From positions 930,001-994,000 of the forward strand of contig CAJJBQ010000002.1 in NCBI GenBank assembly GCA_905182405.1: a DNA stretch of 64,000 nucleotides, read 5' to 3'. The position numbers were made by a program, and so were the translations under genes. This document shows, piece after piece, positions 31,685-41,961 of this stretch (position 1 is its first letter; each line of letters starts with the position of its first letter). The notes beneath the pieces were generated by a model. The model was not told where the DNA came from. It worked only from the letters and a program-made list of their open reading frames with translations, and searched no databases. Source of the DNA: Akkermansiaceae bacterium (GTDB lineage Bacteria; Verrucomicrobiota; Verrucomicrobiia; Verrucomicrobiales; Akkermansiaceae).

Positions 31685-34030
31685 TTATGCCGGAGCTCCG
31701 ACGACTTCTCCAGCAATTGGCCCATCGTCCTCAGTCGCCCTCTCTTCCTCCACCTTTGGATTCTCTTTTTTCTCAAGATCCTGGGGAATATCGGGAGGAG
31801 TCGGGCGTGATGGCGGGTTCTTCATTTCGCCATGATCCACAATATCGTTGATGTGATGAGCATCGAGAGTTTCAAACTCAAGCAGCGCTTCAGAGATCTT
31901 ATCGAGAAGATCACGTCGTTCGTTCAGAAGTTTACTGGCTTCCTGATAGGCTGAATCAGTAAGGCGCTTGATCTCAGAGTCAATTTTTTGCGCGGTCTGT
32001 TCAGAGTAATTCTTCGACTTCGAAATGTCGCGGGCCAAAAAGACCTCACCTCCTCCACCGTCGCCATATTCGATCATTCCAAGGCTATCGCTCATTCCCC
32101 ACTCGCAGACCATTTTACGACAGAGGTTGGTCGCCATCCGGATATCTCCCATCGCTCCGTTAGTCACATCACCGAAGGCAATTTCCTCAGCAACTCGACC
32201 GCCCATGAGAACTATCAGCTGTGACAGAAGCTCGTTCTTGCGGTGGTTAAATTTGTCCTCACTAGGGAGAAACATCGTTGATCCCAAAGAAGGACCACGG
32301 GGAATAATCGTCACCTTGTGAATTGGATCGGTATGATCCAGGAGCACATTAAGAATTGCATGTCCTGCCTCGTGATAAGCGGTATTCTTCTTTTCCTTAT
32401 CGGAAAGAGCCAAGCTGCGGCGCTCCCGGCCCCAGCGCACTTTGTCACGCGCTTCTTCCATTTCAGCTAGCGTAACTGCCTTGATTCCCTTTCGGGCTGC
32501 AAGGAGAGCAGATTCGTTAATAAGGTTTGCCAGTTCGGCACCAGAGAATCCCGGAGTTCCTCTGGCGATTACCCCGAGATCAACGTTGGCAGCGAGCTTA
32601 ATCTTCTTCGCATGGACTACTAGGATTTGTTCGCGACCATTCACATCGGGCAGTGAAATCGTGACCTGACGGTCGAATCGACCCGGGCGAAGAAGCGCGG
32701 GATCGAGAACATCGGGACGGTTCGTCGCGGCGATGATAATCACCCCCTCTTGGGTGTCGAAACCATCCATCTCAACGAGCAGAGCATTGAGAGTCTGCTC
32801 ACGTTCGTCATGGCCTCCTCCCATTCCGTGACCACGATGGCGACCTACGGCATCGATCTCATCGATAAAGATCAAGCAGGGAGCCTGCTTCTTTCCTTGT
32901 TCGAACATGTCACGGACACGGCTTGCACCCACTCCCACGAACATCTCGACAAAGTCGGAACCACTAATAGAGAAAAAAGGAACATCAGCTTCACCCGCGA
33001 TCGCACGAGCGAGGAGCGTTTTACCCGTTCCCGGAGATCCAACCATGAGAACCCCTTTCGGGATCGTTCCGCCGAGAGACTGGAATTTTTTAGGATCACG
33101 AAGGAAATCGACAATCTCGAAGAGCTCTTCCTTGGCCTCTTGGATCCCCGCAACATCTTTGAAAGTGACCTTTACTTGGTCCACCGAAAGAAGCTTGGCC
33201 TTGGATTTACCAAAGCTCATCGCTCCGCGACCTGCGGACTTCATTTGGTGACGAAAGAGGAAGAAAATCAGCGCAATGAGGAGGAAAACAGGAAGAAAGC
33301 TAAATAGGACCTTACTGAAGGTATTGTCCTCGCGTCGCGGCATAATATTTGAATCAACGAGAATGGCAAGTTGGTCGCGCATGATCAAACTATCGGTGCG
33401 GACAACGAAGTCTTTCCCCATCGTTCTGATCTCTTCGATGGAATAACCTACAGGATCGCCCTTTGTTGCGACTAGGACCGCCTCTTCAGAGCCAGGAGTT
33501 TGATAGACCGTAATATTTTGGTCCGGTCCAAGGACAATCTTGTTGTCGAAAAAGAGCTGTTTAAAAGCCGAGTAGGAGATCTTCTCACTCTCAACAGCAG
33601 GTTGATCGCTTATCTTTTCCCAAAGTAATCTTTCTCCAAAAGTCGACTCAATTTCTTCTCCGTGGACCCCCAACTGGACGTTAATCTTAACAGAAGTCTG
33701 ATTCGTCCATTCCTTCAAAAATGGCTCATTATCGTGGTATTTACCACGAATCTCAGCGCGGGTCTCTCCGGAGAATGTGATGAGTTCCAGCTGACCCTTC
33801 TTGATATCCTCTGAAGCGGTCCGCAAAACTCGACCTTCCAGAAATGCTTTCCGGAATTCGGGGAAGGTCAGCTTATCAGAATCGCTTGCACCTCCGTATT
33901 TAAACGCGCCCCAGATGACAGCGAACGCAAGTGTGAAAAGAATGATTACTTTCCAATTCACCCCTCCCTCAGAGTCTCCTGGCGTCGATTTTTTCGGGCC
34001 TTCTGGCTTCTTATTTTGATGGTCGGACAT
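31685..34030 (-). CDS. ftsH: ATP-dependent zinc metalloprotease FtsH
   Basis: FtsH degrades misfolded membrane proteins and regulatory substrates as a membrane-bound hexamer. The 781-residue protein has an N-terminal membrane helix ([18 protein letters not shown]), a periplasmic part of about 190 residues (longer than in E. coli), a second helix ([16 protein letters not shown]), Walker A GSPGTGKT, Walker [11 protein letters not shown], the second region of homology [21 protein letters not shown], and the zinc site HEAGH. A tail of about 50 acidic and Pro-rich residues ends it. It heads a leftward run with trxB and the aldo/keto reductase. Confidence 0.96.
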   Translation of the reverse strand: MSDHQNKKPEGPKKSTPGDSEGGVNWKVIILFTLAFAVIWGAFKYGGASDSDKLTFPEFRKAFLEGRVLRTASEDIKKGQLELITFSGETRAEIRGKYHDNEPFLKEWTNQTSVKINVQLGVHGEEIESTFGERLLWEKISDQPAVESEKISYSAFKQLFFDNKIVLGPDQNITVYQTPGSEEAVLVATKGDPVGYSIEEIRTMGKDFVVRTDSLIMRDQLAILVDSNIMPRREDNTFSKVLFSFLPVFLLIALIFFLFRHQMKSAGRGAMSFGKSKAKLLSVDQVKVTFKDVAGIQEAKEELFEIVDFLRDPKKFQSLGGTIPKGVLMVGSPGTGKTLLARAIAGEADVPFFSISGSDFVEMFVGVGASRVRDMFEQGKKQAPCLIFIDEIDAVGRHRGHGMGGGHDEREQTLNALLVEMDGFDTQEGVIIIAATNRPDVLDPALLRPGRFDRQVTISLPDVNGREQILVVHAKKIKLAANVDLGVIARGTPGFSGAELANLINESALLAARKGIKAVTLAEMEEARDKVRWGRERRSLALSDKEKKNTAYHEAGHAILNVLLDHTDPIHKVTIIPRGPSLGSTMFLPSEDKFNHRKNELLSQLIVLMGGRVAEEIAFGDVTNGAMGDIRMATNLCRKMVCEWGMSDSLGMIEYGDGGGGEVFLARDISKSKNYSEQTAQKIDSEIKRLTDSAYQEASKLLNERRDLLDKISEALLEFETLDAHHINDIVDHGEMKNPPSRPTPPDIPQDLEKKENPKVEEERATEDDGPIAGEVVGAPA

Positions 34031-34209
34031 GAACTTCGGTAGTTCGGACCCGATAAATATCGCGTCTCTGCGGGAACCTAGCCCAAGATTTGGAAATTAA
34101 AACGCCTTTTTTATACAGTCTGGAGAGCTGTCAACTTGACCGAATGCAATGATCGCTCATCTTTCGACCGTCTAGATGGATTATCCAGCGCTTTAGAGTC
34201 CCTTTTTTG

Positions 34210-35523
34210 ATGAGAATCGCCCTCCTCCACTACCATCTCCGGGCTGGAGGTGTGTCTAGAGTGATCGATTCACAGAAGCTTATTCTCAAGAACTTGGGGC
34301 ACACGGTCACGATTCCTCAAGATCTTCCTCAGTTGGATTATTTGAGAGAACCCCAGGGCTCCGTCACCGACCTCCTTGAATCCTTGGATCGACAAATTGG
34401 CGAACCCGTTGACCTCTGGATCATTCACAATCCAACCTTGGGGAAAAATGCCCTCTTTCCTGATCTCATCGAAACCCTTGCGCGGCGAGGAGACCGCTTG
34501 CTCCTACAATGTCATGATTTCGCCGAAGATGGGCGGCCCAAAAATTACGAATTGCTGAGAGGGAAAGAGAACGTTTATCCCCTTGCTGAGCACGTGCACT
34601 ACGCCTTTATCAATCGTCGGGACCGGAACCATCTAATCAAAGCCGGACTCCCAAAAGAACGGTGCCATTTTCTCTTTAACGCAGTCACCGCACCTCAAAT
34701 CGTGCCCTCGTCTTCGGAAGCGCTTTTGATCTTCTATCCGGTGAGAGGAATTCGTCGAAAGAATCTTGGGGAGCTCTGCCTTTGGGCCAAACATACACCC
34801 GAAAATGTAAATTTCGTAATCGCCCGAGCCCCCGAAAATCCCGCTTGGACCAAGGTCCATGACGATTGGCAACAGTTTGCAAAGCAACAAGCCCTTCCCA
34901 TCGTATTTGATGCTGTCAAATCGCCCTCCGATTTCGCCCGGCTACTCGGTCGCGCCAGCCACATTGCAACCACCTCAGTCGCCGAAGGATTCGGACTAAC
35001 CTTCCTTGAACCCCATCTCATCAAAAAGCCGCTGATCGGTCGGGATCTCCCTGAGATTACCGAGGATTTTAAAAGGGAGGGCATTTCTCTTGGCCAGACT
35101 TACAACTCAATCCCCTTGCCACTCCATCTCCTAGACGAGGAAGTGCTCAAGAAAAGTTTCCTCAAAGAAATCAAAAAAACCTATTCTTCTTACAGGCAAC
35201 CAATTGATGCCGAAAGAGAATGGTCCGATTTTGTGCAAAACAGAACCATCGACTTCGGAAATCTCCCAGAGGATCAGCAGCGGCAAGTCATCAAGCACCA
35301 TCCGCTTCCCGAATTGAAAAATTGGCTTGCTCGGGCCCTTCAACCCCACTCACCCCCTCCGCAAGATCTCTCAGCATGGTCCTTGCCCCGCTACCAGGAC
35401 CGACTGTCTGCGATCGTCTCGAAAATTCCAGCCTCGACTCCCGGCCGACTAAATTTCCTCGATAAACGCCGTGTCCTCGAGCGCTTTCTTGATCCCAAAC
35501 GCTTCCATTTCTTGCGCACCTAA
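34210..35523 (+). CDS. Glycosyltransferase, GT4-like (GT-B fold)
   Basis: From ATG 34210 (a TTG one codon upstream is less likely) the protein has 437 residues. The N-terminal Rossmann part starts MRIALLHYHLRAGGVSRVI, with the GGVSRV glycine loop of GT-B enzymes. The C-terminal part has FYPVRGIRRKNL, TTSVAEGFGLTFLEP and PEITEDF, which match the GT4 nucleotide-sugar binding segment (EGFGLxxxE). The last about 120 residues are Pro-rich and atypical. The gene lies 4 bp before the HAD-like hydrolase gene, suggesting a two-gene unit; in other bacteria such pairs modify sugars, but the substrate is unknown. Confidence 0.8.
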   Translation: MRIALLHYHLRAGGVSRVIDSQKLILKNLGHTVTIPQDLPQLDYLREPQGSVTDLLESLDRQIGEPVDLWIIHNPTLGKNALFPDLIETLARRGDRLLLQCHDFAEDGRPKNYELLRGKENVYPLAEHVHYAFINRRDRNHLIKAGLPKERCHFLFNAVTAPQIVPSSSEALLIFYPVRGIRRKNLGELCLWAKHTPENVNFVIARAPENPAWTKVHDDWQQFAKQQALPIVFDAVKSPSDFARLLGRASHIATTSVAEGFGLTFLEPHLIKKPLIGRDLPEITEDFKREGISLGQTYNSIPLPLHLLDEEVLKKSFLKEIKKTYSSYRQPIDAEREWSDFVQNRTIDFGNLPEDQQRQVIKHHPLPELKNWLARALQPHSPPPQDLSAWSLPRYQDRLSAIVSKIPASTPGRLNFLDKRRVLERFLDPKRFHFLRT

Positions 35524-35527
35524 TTTC

Positions 35528-36325
35528 ATGTCTCCTCTCGCCCGGTTATTACGCAAAAACGCCCTCCCCATGGTGCCTCAACCTGTCGACCTCTCCCCTT
35601 CTCTGAAAAAAATCGATGGTGTCCGCTATCTCGTTTGGGACCTCTACGGAACCCTTTTAATGTCGTCCGCGGGAACGGATCAAAATGCCTCGCTGCATGA
35701 AACGACTCTTCGCTCCCTTCTCATAGATTCAAGCGAGCTGCCTCATTTTTCCCTTAGCGTTCATCTTCGAAATCTCATCGCACAAGACCACGCCCGGTCG
35801 CGTAAATCCGGAATCGATTTCCCCGAAGTCAATATCCTCGAGATTTGGAGCCGCTTCTTCAAATCCCTCGACCTTTCTCCCCCTTCCAATATAGAAGAAT
35901 TCGCCCTCCGATTCGATTTTATGACGAACCCCTGCCGACCTTTTCCCGGCGCTAAGAAGGCACTCTCCCACCCTGCCACGATCGGCTTGATCTCCAATGC
36001 TCAGTTTTACACCCCTCTTTTACTCGAAGCTTTCTCACTCCCAGTCCCTAAACTCACCTTCTACTCCTACCTAGATCGCCAAGCCAAACCAGGAACCTTT
36101 CTTTTCGAGAAATTCCTGAAAGATGGGCCGCCTCCCGAGGAAATCCTCTACATTGGAAACGACCTTCTAAACGATATCGCTCCGGCACACCGAATCGGAA
36201 TGCGAACCGTTCTCTTCGCCGGGGATACGCGCTCGTTCCGCCCACGCCCGAGGCGCTCGGACCTCCCACGTCCCGACGCAATCCTCACCTCCTTGGAGCA
36301 AGTCAAACAACTTCTCAACGAATGA
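35528..36325 (+). CDS. HAD superfamily hydrolase (haloacid dehalogenase-like)
   Basis: The longer open frame starts at 35471 inside the glycosyltransferase gene; the ATG at 35528 lies 4 bp after that gene's stop and is preferred (265 residues). Motif I is YLVWDLYGTLL: nucleophile Asp with Tyr where phosphatases have the second Asp, as in L-2-haloacid dehalogenase-type proteins. Motif II is GLISNAQ, motif III lies around AKPGTFLFEK, and motif IV is ILYIGNDLLNDIAPA. It may hydrolyse a phosphorylated sugar or small metabolite produced with the neighbouring glycosyltransferase; this is inference. Confidence 0.85.
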   Translation: MSPLARLLRKNALPMVPQPVDLSPSLKKIDGVRYLVWDLYGTLLMSSAGTDQNASLHETTLRSLLIDSSELPHFSLSVHLRNLIAQDHARSRKSGIDFPEVNILEIWSRFFKSLDLSPPSNIEEFALRFDFMTNPCRPFPGAKKALSHPATIGLISNAQFYTPLLLEAFSLPVPKLTFYSYLDRQAKPGTFLFEKFLKDGPPPEEILYIGNDLLNDIAPAHRIGMRTVLFAGDTRSFRPRPRRSDLPRPDAILTSLEQVKQLLNE

Positions 36326-36383
36326 GCTCTCGCATTTTTGCATAAATAAGGCAAATTCAAGAGTCGGAAGACGTTTAATCATT

Positions 36384-38003
36384 ATGAACCGCAGCATCCT
36401 TTTAGGCCTCTTCATTCTGTTGCTTGGAATAGGTGTGGGTTGGTTGATCACACGAGATGCGGTCGAGGCGAATTCTGAGGCCGCTGACAACAACCATAAA
36501 AAAGCGGTCGGCGATAGTAACCATGCAGTCAGCTCTCGTCTCCCGGAAAACCTTGGCCCTCGCGTGAAAAAAAATAGTCCGCTTGAAGACCTTCTTGCGA
36601 TCCGCAATGAGAGAATCATCAGCTTTTCCAGTGATGATGCCTACCGCAAAGCCATCGCCCTTCTGGAAGGAAGTGATTTTAAGATTCTTGGAAAACTCAA
36701 CCGCTTTCGCTCACTTCGCATCAGCGGAAAAGACCTCCGCAGCTTAGACGACCTCTTAGATGAAGATGCAACAATCGCCTCTAACTTTGTCGTCTCCATT
36801 CCGCTTGTTCCCGATCCCGAAACTGGCAGCGCCGGAGTTGCCTTTGGCTCGGAGGCCCTAGAATTTCTCAATATCACGGGTGACAACTCCAAATGGGGAA
36901 AAGGTGTTAAGATAGCAATCATCGATACCGGTGTCGCTCCCCATATCGCCCTTCCCGATGGGATCCAGAAGATCGTCGTCGATGGTGTCGCAGAGGGAGA
37001 ACTTCACGGCCATGGCACCGCAGTGACCTCGTTAATTGTCGGACAACACTCCCGTGTTCCGGGTATCGCCCCCAGCGCTCCGATTTTATCCATTCAAGTC
37101 GCGGATAGCACAGGATCATCAAATTCCTTTCTCCTAGCCAAAGGCATCATCGCTGCCGTCGATAACGGAGCTCAGGTGATTAACATTTCCATGGGATCCT
37201 ACGGAGACAGCGGACTCGTTCGAGAGGCGATCTCCTACGCACAAAGCGCCGGATCTGTCATTGTTGCTTCTGCAGGTAATGATGGATTTAATTTCGCGGC
37301 CAACCCAGCAGCCTACGACGGCGTTATCTCCGTAGGTGCGATCGACGCTACAGGCACTCATATGAGTTTTTCAAACCAAAGCGCAGATCTTTCTCTCACT
37401 GCCCCCGGCGTGGGCCCCACCGCAGCTTGGCCCGGAGACCAGTCCATCAGCTTCACCGGCACTTCTGCGAGCGCCCCATTCGTTTCTGGCACTCTGGCAG
37501 CTATCATTTCCGAAAGCCCTTATCCCATTACGGGGGCTCAGGCAGGAGAAATCCTTCTTAACTACACCAATGACGCAGGAGACTACGGAAACGATTCCTC
37601 CTATGGCAGTGGCTACCTCGACGTTGGCCGCGTCATGGAGCGTGCCACTCCGGGGATCGTTGACCTCGCTGTTACAAGCTACAATTACGAACTCAACTCA
37701 GTCAGCGCATTTGGCAACGGTCTACAAATTGGCATTGAAAACCAAGGCACCGAGACCGTCCAAGGAGGACAGCTCATCGTGAATGTTGATGGCGGAAGCT
37801 ACCCTGTTAATTTACCTACTTTAAGTGTCAACGAGCGTCACCTTGCGACCCTCCCGGTCGGGCAATCCACCCTCAACGACACAGGCTCTCTTCCGGTCAG
37901 CAGCAGCATCACCTTCAGCACGGAAACCACCGACGCCCAGCCTTCTAACAATCGCCGTAGCGAAATAATCACCCTTCCTAGTTCCTCGAACGATGGTCCT
38001 TAG
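36384..38003 (+). CDS. Membrane-anchored subtilisin-family (S8) serine protease
   Basis: The 539-residue product has an N-terminal membrane anchor (ILLGLFILLLGIGVGWLI), a propeptide-like region to about 140, and a peptidase S8 domain with the triad Asp181 (IIDTGVAP), His210 (HGHGTAV) and Ser361 (FTGTSASAPF), plus the oxyanion Asn299 (VASAGND). After 430 a CARDB-like beta domain follows (VDLAVTSYN...LPVGQST), often an adhesion or substrate-binding module. It should act outside the inner membrane. Its last 11 bases overlap the next gene, which encodes a second exported protease-like protein. Confidence 0.92.
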   Translation: MNRSILLGLFILLLGIGVGWLITRDAVEANSEAADNNHKKAVGDSNHAVSSRLPENLGPRVKKNSPLEDLLAIRNERIISFSSDDAYRKAIALLEGSDFKILGKLNRFRSLRISGKDLRSLDDLLDEDATIASNFVVSIPLVPDPETGSAGVAFGSEALEFLNITGDNSKWGKGVKIAIIDTGVAPHIALPDGIQKIVVDGVAEGELHGHGTAVTSLIVGQHSRVPGIAPSAPILSIQVADSTGSSNSFLLAKGIIAAVDNGAQVINISMGSYGDSGLVREAISYAQSAGSVIVASAGNDGFNFAANPAAYDGVISVGAIDATGTHMSFSNQSADLSLTAPGVGPTAAWPGDQSISFTGTSASAPFVSGTLAAIISESPYPITGAQAGEILLNYTNDAGDYGNDSSYGSGYLDVGRVMERATPGIVDLAVTSYNYELNSVSAFGNGLQIGIENQGTETVQGGQLIVNVDGGSYPVNLPTLSVNERHLATLPVGQSTLNDTGSLPVSSSITFSTETTDAQPSNNRRSEIITLPSSSNDGP

Positions 38004-38778
38004 ACTCTTCTTCATCCTCTGCTGCACGCTCCCCCTCTCGGCACAGAACAACTGGCTCGCCGCGCCAAACCTCACTCCGTCGCCCATCAATCAGCTCCGT
38101 ACTAGCGGAAACGCCTGCGGCCCGGCTTGCCTTCTCGACGCCTTCCAGTGTGGTTCGGAAAAATGGAGCGATTCAGCAAAAGCCATTAAAGGCGAATCGG
38201 AACGCTCCCGCCTTATCAAGATCATCCAGAGCTACGGAGCGCGCCCTTCCAAGCTCATCCCGACCCGTCGCCGATGGGATCAACGCGGCGGCGTGAATGC
38301 CGAAGACCTCACGGCCATGGCCAACGAAATGCGCACGCGTTTCTGGATGGGCACCATCAAACAGGAAATCCTTTTTAAAGGCTCTCGCGAGACTCCTGCC
38401 AAACTTCTCCAGCGCAGCCATACCAAACTTCGCAAATCCCTAAAGAAAGGCCTTCCCCCGATCATGAGCATTCGCCGTGTTGCCCTTCGCCGCATCAAGG
38501 GATCAAACGTCTCCACCTGGCTCACCCTCAAACGCCACTACCTCATCCTTACTGGTCTCCCTGAATCCATCTCAAAAAACGCCAACTCTTTCCCCGTCTC
38601 CTACCGGGACCCCTGGGGAGGAAGATCACTCACCGGCACCGTGAAAATCGCCGCCGAATCACAAAATGGAATCGCAACTCTCGTCCTAGACTTCCCCAAG
38701 TCTAACGTCGGAGAAAATCTCGTCCGCAAAGGAGAACCCGTGGCCCTCTCCTTCTCCTCCGCCATCGGCGTCTTTTAA
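37993..38778 (+). CDS. Exported C39-like cysteine peptidase family protein
   Basis: 261 residues with a signal peptide (LRLFFILCCTLPLSAQ). The papain-fold, C39-like triad can be picked out: Cys42 in NACGPACLLDAF, His182 in LKRHYLILTGLP and Asp206 in YRDPWGG. The order and spacing fit the C39-like family. A region rich in basic residues (RRRWDQRGG...) separates them. The start overlaps the subtilase gene by 11 bases, so the two are probably made together. Substrate unknown. The family call is good but not certain. Confidence 0.75.
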   Translation: MVLRLFFILCCTLPLSAQNNWLAAPNLTPSPINQLRTSGNACGPACLLDAFQCGSEKWSDSAKAIKGESERSRLIKIIQSYGARPSKLIPTRRRWDQRGGVNAEDLTAMANEMRTRFWMGTIKQEILFKGSRETPAKLLQRSHTKLRKSLKKGLPPIMSIRRVALRRIKGSNVSTWLTLKRHYLILTGLPESISKNANSFPVSYRDPWGGRSLTGTVKIAAESQNGIATLVLDFPKSNVGENLVRKGEPVALSFSSAIGVF

Positions 38779-38869
38779 AAAAGGAGTCGCGGCGGCGCCG
38801 TAGCTCGAAAAGTGAAGGCGAAAAAACACGATCTGATCTTCTGCATTCTCCCTCAACCATCTCATAAAA

Positions 38870-39787
38870 TCACATCGCAAACTTCGCCGCCTGCCACATC
38901 ATCCCCTTCACTTCGGCCCGGCTCAATTTCACCCGGGCAACCCATTCTTCCCAGCTTGCCCCCTCAAGCCGATTGAGCGTTTCCCTCCCGATCAGAGCTG
39001 GAAGAATCGTCGCAAAGCGCATTCTCTTTCCATTAAGCGCCTCGGCATAACGCTGCGCATCATCGAGCCCTTTCCTCGCCTCCGCAATCCACCTTCCCCG
39101 CTCCCTCAAAAGAACATCCGGATAAATGTCTTCGCTCCCCGGAAGATAACAGCGCCCACTTTCCAAATCCTCGGGCACATCCCTAAGAATGTTAATCAAT
39201 TGAAGGGCCCGACCATAGCTCTGCCCCCATTCATCCATCTGAATCCGGCTCACCTGCGCAAACTGATTTTCTCCAGACTCCAAACCAAAACCCAGTTCCG
39301 TCCAAAATTCCCCTACGCACCCCGCCACCTGATAAGTGTAGTTCCGCAGCTCATCATCTTCCTCAAGTCTTACCACGCCATCCTTCTTAAAACGCGTCAA
39401 ATCCCAAGCCTGACCATCGGTGATAATTTCAACCACTCTTCTGATCGCCCCTTGCTGCCATTCCGGCACGAGCGAAAGCGCATCCAAACAATCGCCCGCT
39501 CGTTCAATCAAGACCTGCTCCCCCTCACTCAAGCTCTTCAATTTCCGAAGATCTTCAAGCCAATCCCTCTCCCCGGTAAAAAGCGCATTCGTAAATGACT
39601 CCAGCAATTCCTGCCGCACTCCCACCAGTTCCTCCCCCGCATCCGCAATCGTATCACTCAGCCTCGCCAGCAGATACCCCAAGCTAGCCGGCTCCCGAAA
39701 CCCCTTCGGCAAAAAGCGCAGGCTCAGATAAAAAGAACGCGAAACATCCTTCAAAACCTGCGTACTCAAATCGGATTGCATTGCCAC
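38870..39787 (-). CDS. Squalene/phytoene synthase family protein
   Basis: These enzymes join two isoprenyl diphosphates head to head. The 305-residue product has SRSFYLSLRFLP at the start, the first Asp-rich motif LLARLSDTIAD, QLINILRDVPEDLESGRCYLP (second Asp-rich motif) and GMMWQAAKF near the end. The YLP run is shared by squalene and phytoene synthases. It lies alone. I cannot tell squalene from phytoene or hopanoid-type (HpnC/D) function. Confidence 0.9.
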   Translation of the reverse strand: MAMQSDLSTQVLKDVSRSFYLSLRFLPKGFREPASLGYLLARLSDTIADAGEELVGVRQELLESFTNALFTGERDWLEDLRKLKSLSEGEQVLIERAGDCLDALSLVPEWQQGAIRRVVEIITDGQAWDLTRFKKDGVVRLEEDDELRNYTYQVAGCVGEFWTELGFGLESGENQFAQVSRIQMDEWGQSYGRALQLINILRDVPEDLESGRCYLPGSEDIYPDVLLRERGRWIAEARKGLDDAQRYAEALNGKRMRFATILPALIGRETLNRLEGASWEEWVARVKLSRAEVKGMMWQAAKFAM

Positions 39788-39947
39788 CCCCCTTCTTCCC
39801 CCAAAATCCCACCCTTAACAAATTCAAAATCTCCTCCCTCCTCAACCACTTGTCGCGCCGGAGTCTTCGCGTAGGCGGAAGAAGCCCCCTAAACGATCAG
39901 CGTTAATCTGCGGATAAACCTCCCCAACCAAGTTCCCACTAACCAAT

Positions 39948-39992
39948 TCAAAAATTCAGAGTTCAATATTCAACGTTCAACGTTCAGAGTTC
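39948..39992. repeat. Short direct repeats of TTCA-type units before hemW
   Basis: The segment carries overlapping copies of ATTCAGAGTTCAA, TATTCAACGTTCAACG and GTTCAGAGTTC. Similar units recur two to four times. They may be a recombination residue or a regulatory array; the hemW start codon follows 6 bp later. Confidence 0.45.
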
Positions 39993-39997
39993 GACAA

Positions 39998-41086
39998 GTG
40001 CATCTCTACCTCCACGTCCCCTTTTGTCACCGCATCTGCCCTTACTGCTCATTCTACAAGCACACCCCGGGGGGCACCGATCTCAGCGCCTTCGTTGACG
40101 CGCTTCTCGCCGAAGCTCACTTCTCCACAAAAAATGACCTCTCCCCACTCCAGACCATTTACTTGGGCGGCGGCACTCCCTCAATGCTCTCGCCCACCCA
40201 TCTCACCCGCCTTTTCACCGGCCTCCGCGAGATCTTCAGCTTCGACCAACTCCAGGAAATCACCCTCGAAGCAAACCCAGCCACCTTCACCTCCCGCACC
40301 GCCCAACTCTACGCCGACCTCGGCATTACCCGCGTCTCCCTCGGCATCCAATCCTTCCACCCCACTCATCTAAAAACCCTCGGCCGCGAGCACAGCGCCG
40401 GGCAAGCCCGCTCCTCCGTCGCCGCTCTCCGGGAAGCACCCTCACTCGAAGTCAACATCGACCTCATCTTCTCCGTTCCCGGCCAATCACTCGACGACTG
40501 GTCCTCCACCTTAAAAGAAGCTCTCTCTGCCCAGCCCGACCACATCTCCGCCTACAATCTCACCTACGAAGAAGACACCGCCTTCTTCGAGCAGTTTAAA
40601 AAAGGGGCCTATCAGAACGACCCCGACCTCAACGCCGAAATGTTCACCCTCGGCCACCAACTCCTCACCCAAGCCGGCTACGAGCACTACGAAACTTCCA
40701 ACTACGCGCTCCCCGGAAAACGATCCCGCCACAACCAAGGCTACTGGATCGGAAACGATTACCTCGGCCTCGGCCCCTCCGCCGTCTCCACCATCCGCCG
40801 CACCCGCCACCAAAACGTCTGCGACACCGCCGCCTACCTCAAGCGTATCACCGCAGTCGGCCACGCCCGGGAAACAAGTGAAATCCTCGACGACGAAGCT
40901 TGGCGCCTAGAACGAATCGCCCTCCAGCTGCGCACCACCGAGGGCCTCCCTAAAGAATACCTCCTCCCCGAAACCAACCTCTCCCACCTCCAAGCCCAAA
41001 GCCTAGTCGAAGAAACCAAAACCCACCTCCGCCTCACCGGCGAAGGCCCCCTTTTGGTCGACGCCATCGCCGCCGAGCTCGCCTAA
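39998..41086 (+). CDS. hemW: Radical SAM heme chaperone HemW
   Basis: HemW-type proteins bind heme and a radical-SAM cluster and are related to anaerobic coproporphyrinogen oxidase HemN. The 362-residue product starts at a GTG (MHLYLHVPFC). It has the cluster motif C-x3-C-x2-C (CHRICPYCSF), GGGTPSML, the EANPAT segment, GVQSF-like GIQSFHPTHLKTLGR, and YEISNYA-like YETSNYALPG. It lacks the extended N-terminal arm of HemN, so HemW is the better call. The unusual repeats upstream leave no clear ribosome-binding site. Confidence 0.88.
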   Translation: MHLYLHVPFCHRICPYCSFYKHTPGGTDLSAFVDALLAEAHFSTKNDLSPLQTIYLGGGTPSMLSPTHLTRLFTGLREIFSFDQLQEITLEANPATFTSRTAQLYADLGITRVSLGIQSFHPTHLKTLGREHSAGQARSSVAALREAPSLEVNIDLIFSVPGQSLDDWSSTLKEALSAQPDHISAYNLTYEEDTAFFEQFKKGAYQNDPDLNAEMFTLGHQLLTQAGYEHYETSNYALPGKRSRHNQGYWIGNDYLGLGPSAVSTIRRTRHQNVCDTAAYLKRITAVGHARETSEILDDEAWRLERIALQLRTTEGLPKEYLLPETNLSHLQAQSLVEETKTHLRLTGEGPLLVDAIAAELA

Positions 41087-41277
41087 ATCGATCTCCAGAA
41101 AATCTCCCCCTCCCCAACCAAGCAGATCATATTTCGTGCTCACATCTCACATTTTAAATCTCATCCCCACACAGAACTCATCTCTGTCGCCACTGCCGTG
41201 GCTGAGCCAAAGGGCCTAGATTCGTTCACAGGAGTGTTCATTAAAAATACTCGTGTCCTTTTACTAACACCAATCCC

Positions 41278-41961
41278 TCAACAACCCAAAAAAAACCGAA
41301 CCTCGGGAACGGTCAGATCAGGAACAACCAAATCGGCACCACATTCACCCAACGCCTCCGCAGAAACACTTCCAGTCGCCACTGCGAGGCAAGGTGCTCC
41401 GATCGCTTTTGCGCATACGACATCTTTACAAGTGTCACCGATAACAATGACGTCCCTTGCTGTAAAAGATTTCCCAGTATGCTTGTTCGCACGCTGAATC
41501 GCAATCGAACCAAGCTTGTTTCGATCCCAGTGATCATCACCATACGAACCAAACTGGAAATATTCAGCGAGGCCATAGTGGGCCACTTTGATCAGTCCCC
41601 CACGTTCGATGTTCCCCGTAAGGAGCCCCAAAGTATGACCCGCTTCTTCGAGGTCTCCAAGGAGTTCAGGAACTCCCTTGAGAACACGACCACCAAAGCT
41701 CTCATCACGGAGATTCGCTTCCATTAAGGGGAGGTAAACTTCGTAAAAGGCTTCTTCGATCAAGGCATCATATTCGCGACCGAAGTGCCCGAAGATACCA
41801 CGGACAATCCCGCTGTCGGTGCTGCCAGCGAGATCCAAAGGAGGCCCCGCACCGCCGAAGACTTCGACGATGGCCTGCTTCAGAGCCGAAATACCTGCAC
41901 CGCCGGTGTTCACTAGGGTGCAGTCGACGTCAAAGAGAAGGAGTTTACTTCTCTTCGCCAT
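41278..41961 (-). CDS. HAD superfamily phosphatase (phosphoglycolate phosphatase-like)
   Basis: The frame is open upstream through infC, but the ATGs at 41967 and 41961 (MAMAKRSKLLLFDVDCTLV) mark the true start; the gene then overlaps the infC stop by about 17-23 bases. The 227-residue product has motif I LLLFDVDCTLVNTGG with two catalytic Asp, motif II LGLLTGN, a Lys in the HWDRNKLG region and motif IV DVIVIGDTCKDVVCA. Similar proteins are phosphoglycolate- or nucleotide-type phosphatases, but the substrate cannot be told. It is the third gene of the thrS-infC unit. Confidence 0.88.
   Translation of the reverse strand: MAKRSKLLLFDVDCTLVNTGGAGISALKQAIVEVFGGAGPPLDLAGSTDSGIVRGIFGHFGREYDALIEEAFYEVYLPLMEANLRDESFGGRVLKGVPELLGDLEEAGHTLGLLTGNIERGGLIKVAHYGLAEYFQFGSYGDDHWDRNKLGSIAIQRANKHTGKSFTARDVIVIGDTCKDVVCAKAIGAPCLAVATGSVSAEALGECGADLVVPDLTVPEVRFFLGC

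Noticed and set aside
39948..39992. CRISPR-like array before hemW
   Set aside because: Repeat units are about 8-12 bp, overlap each other and have no spacers; too short for CRISPR.
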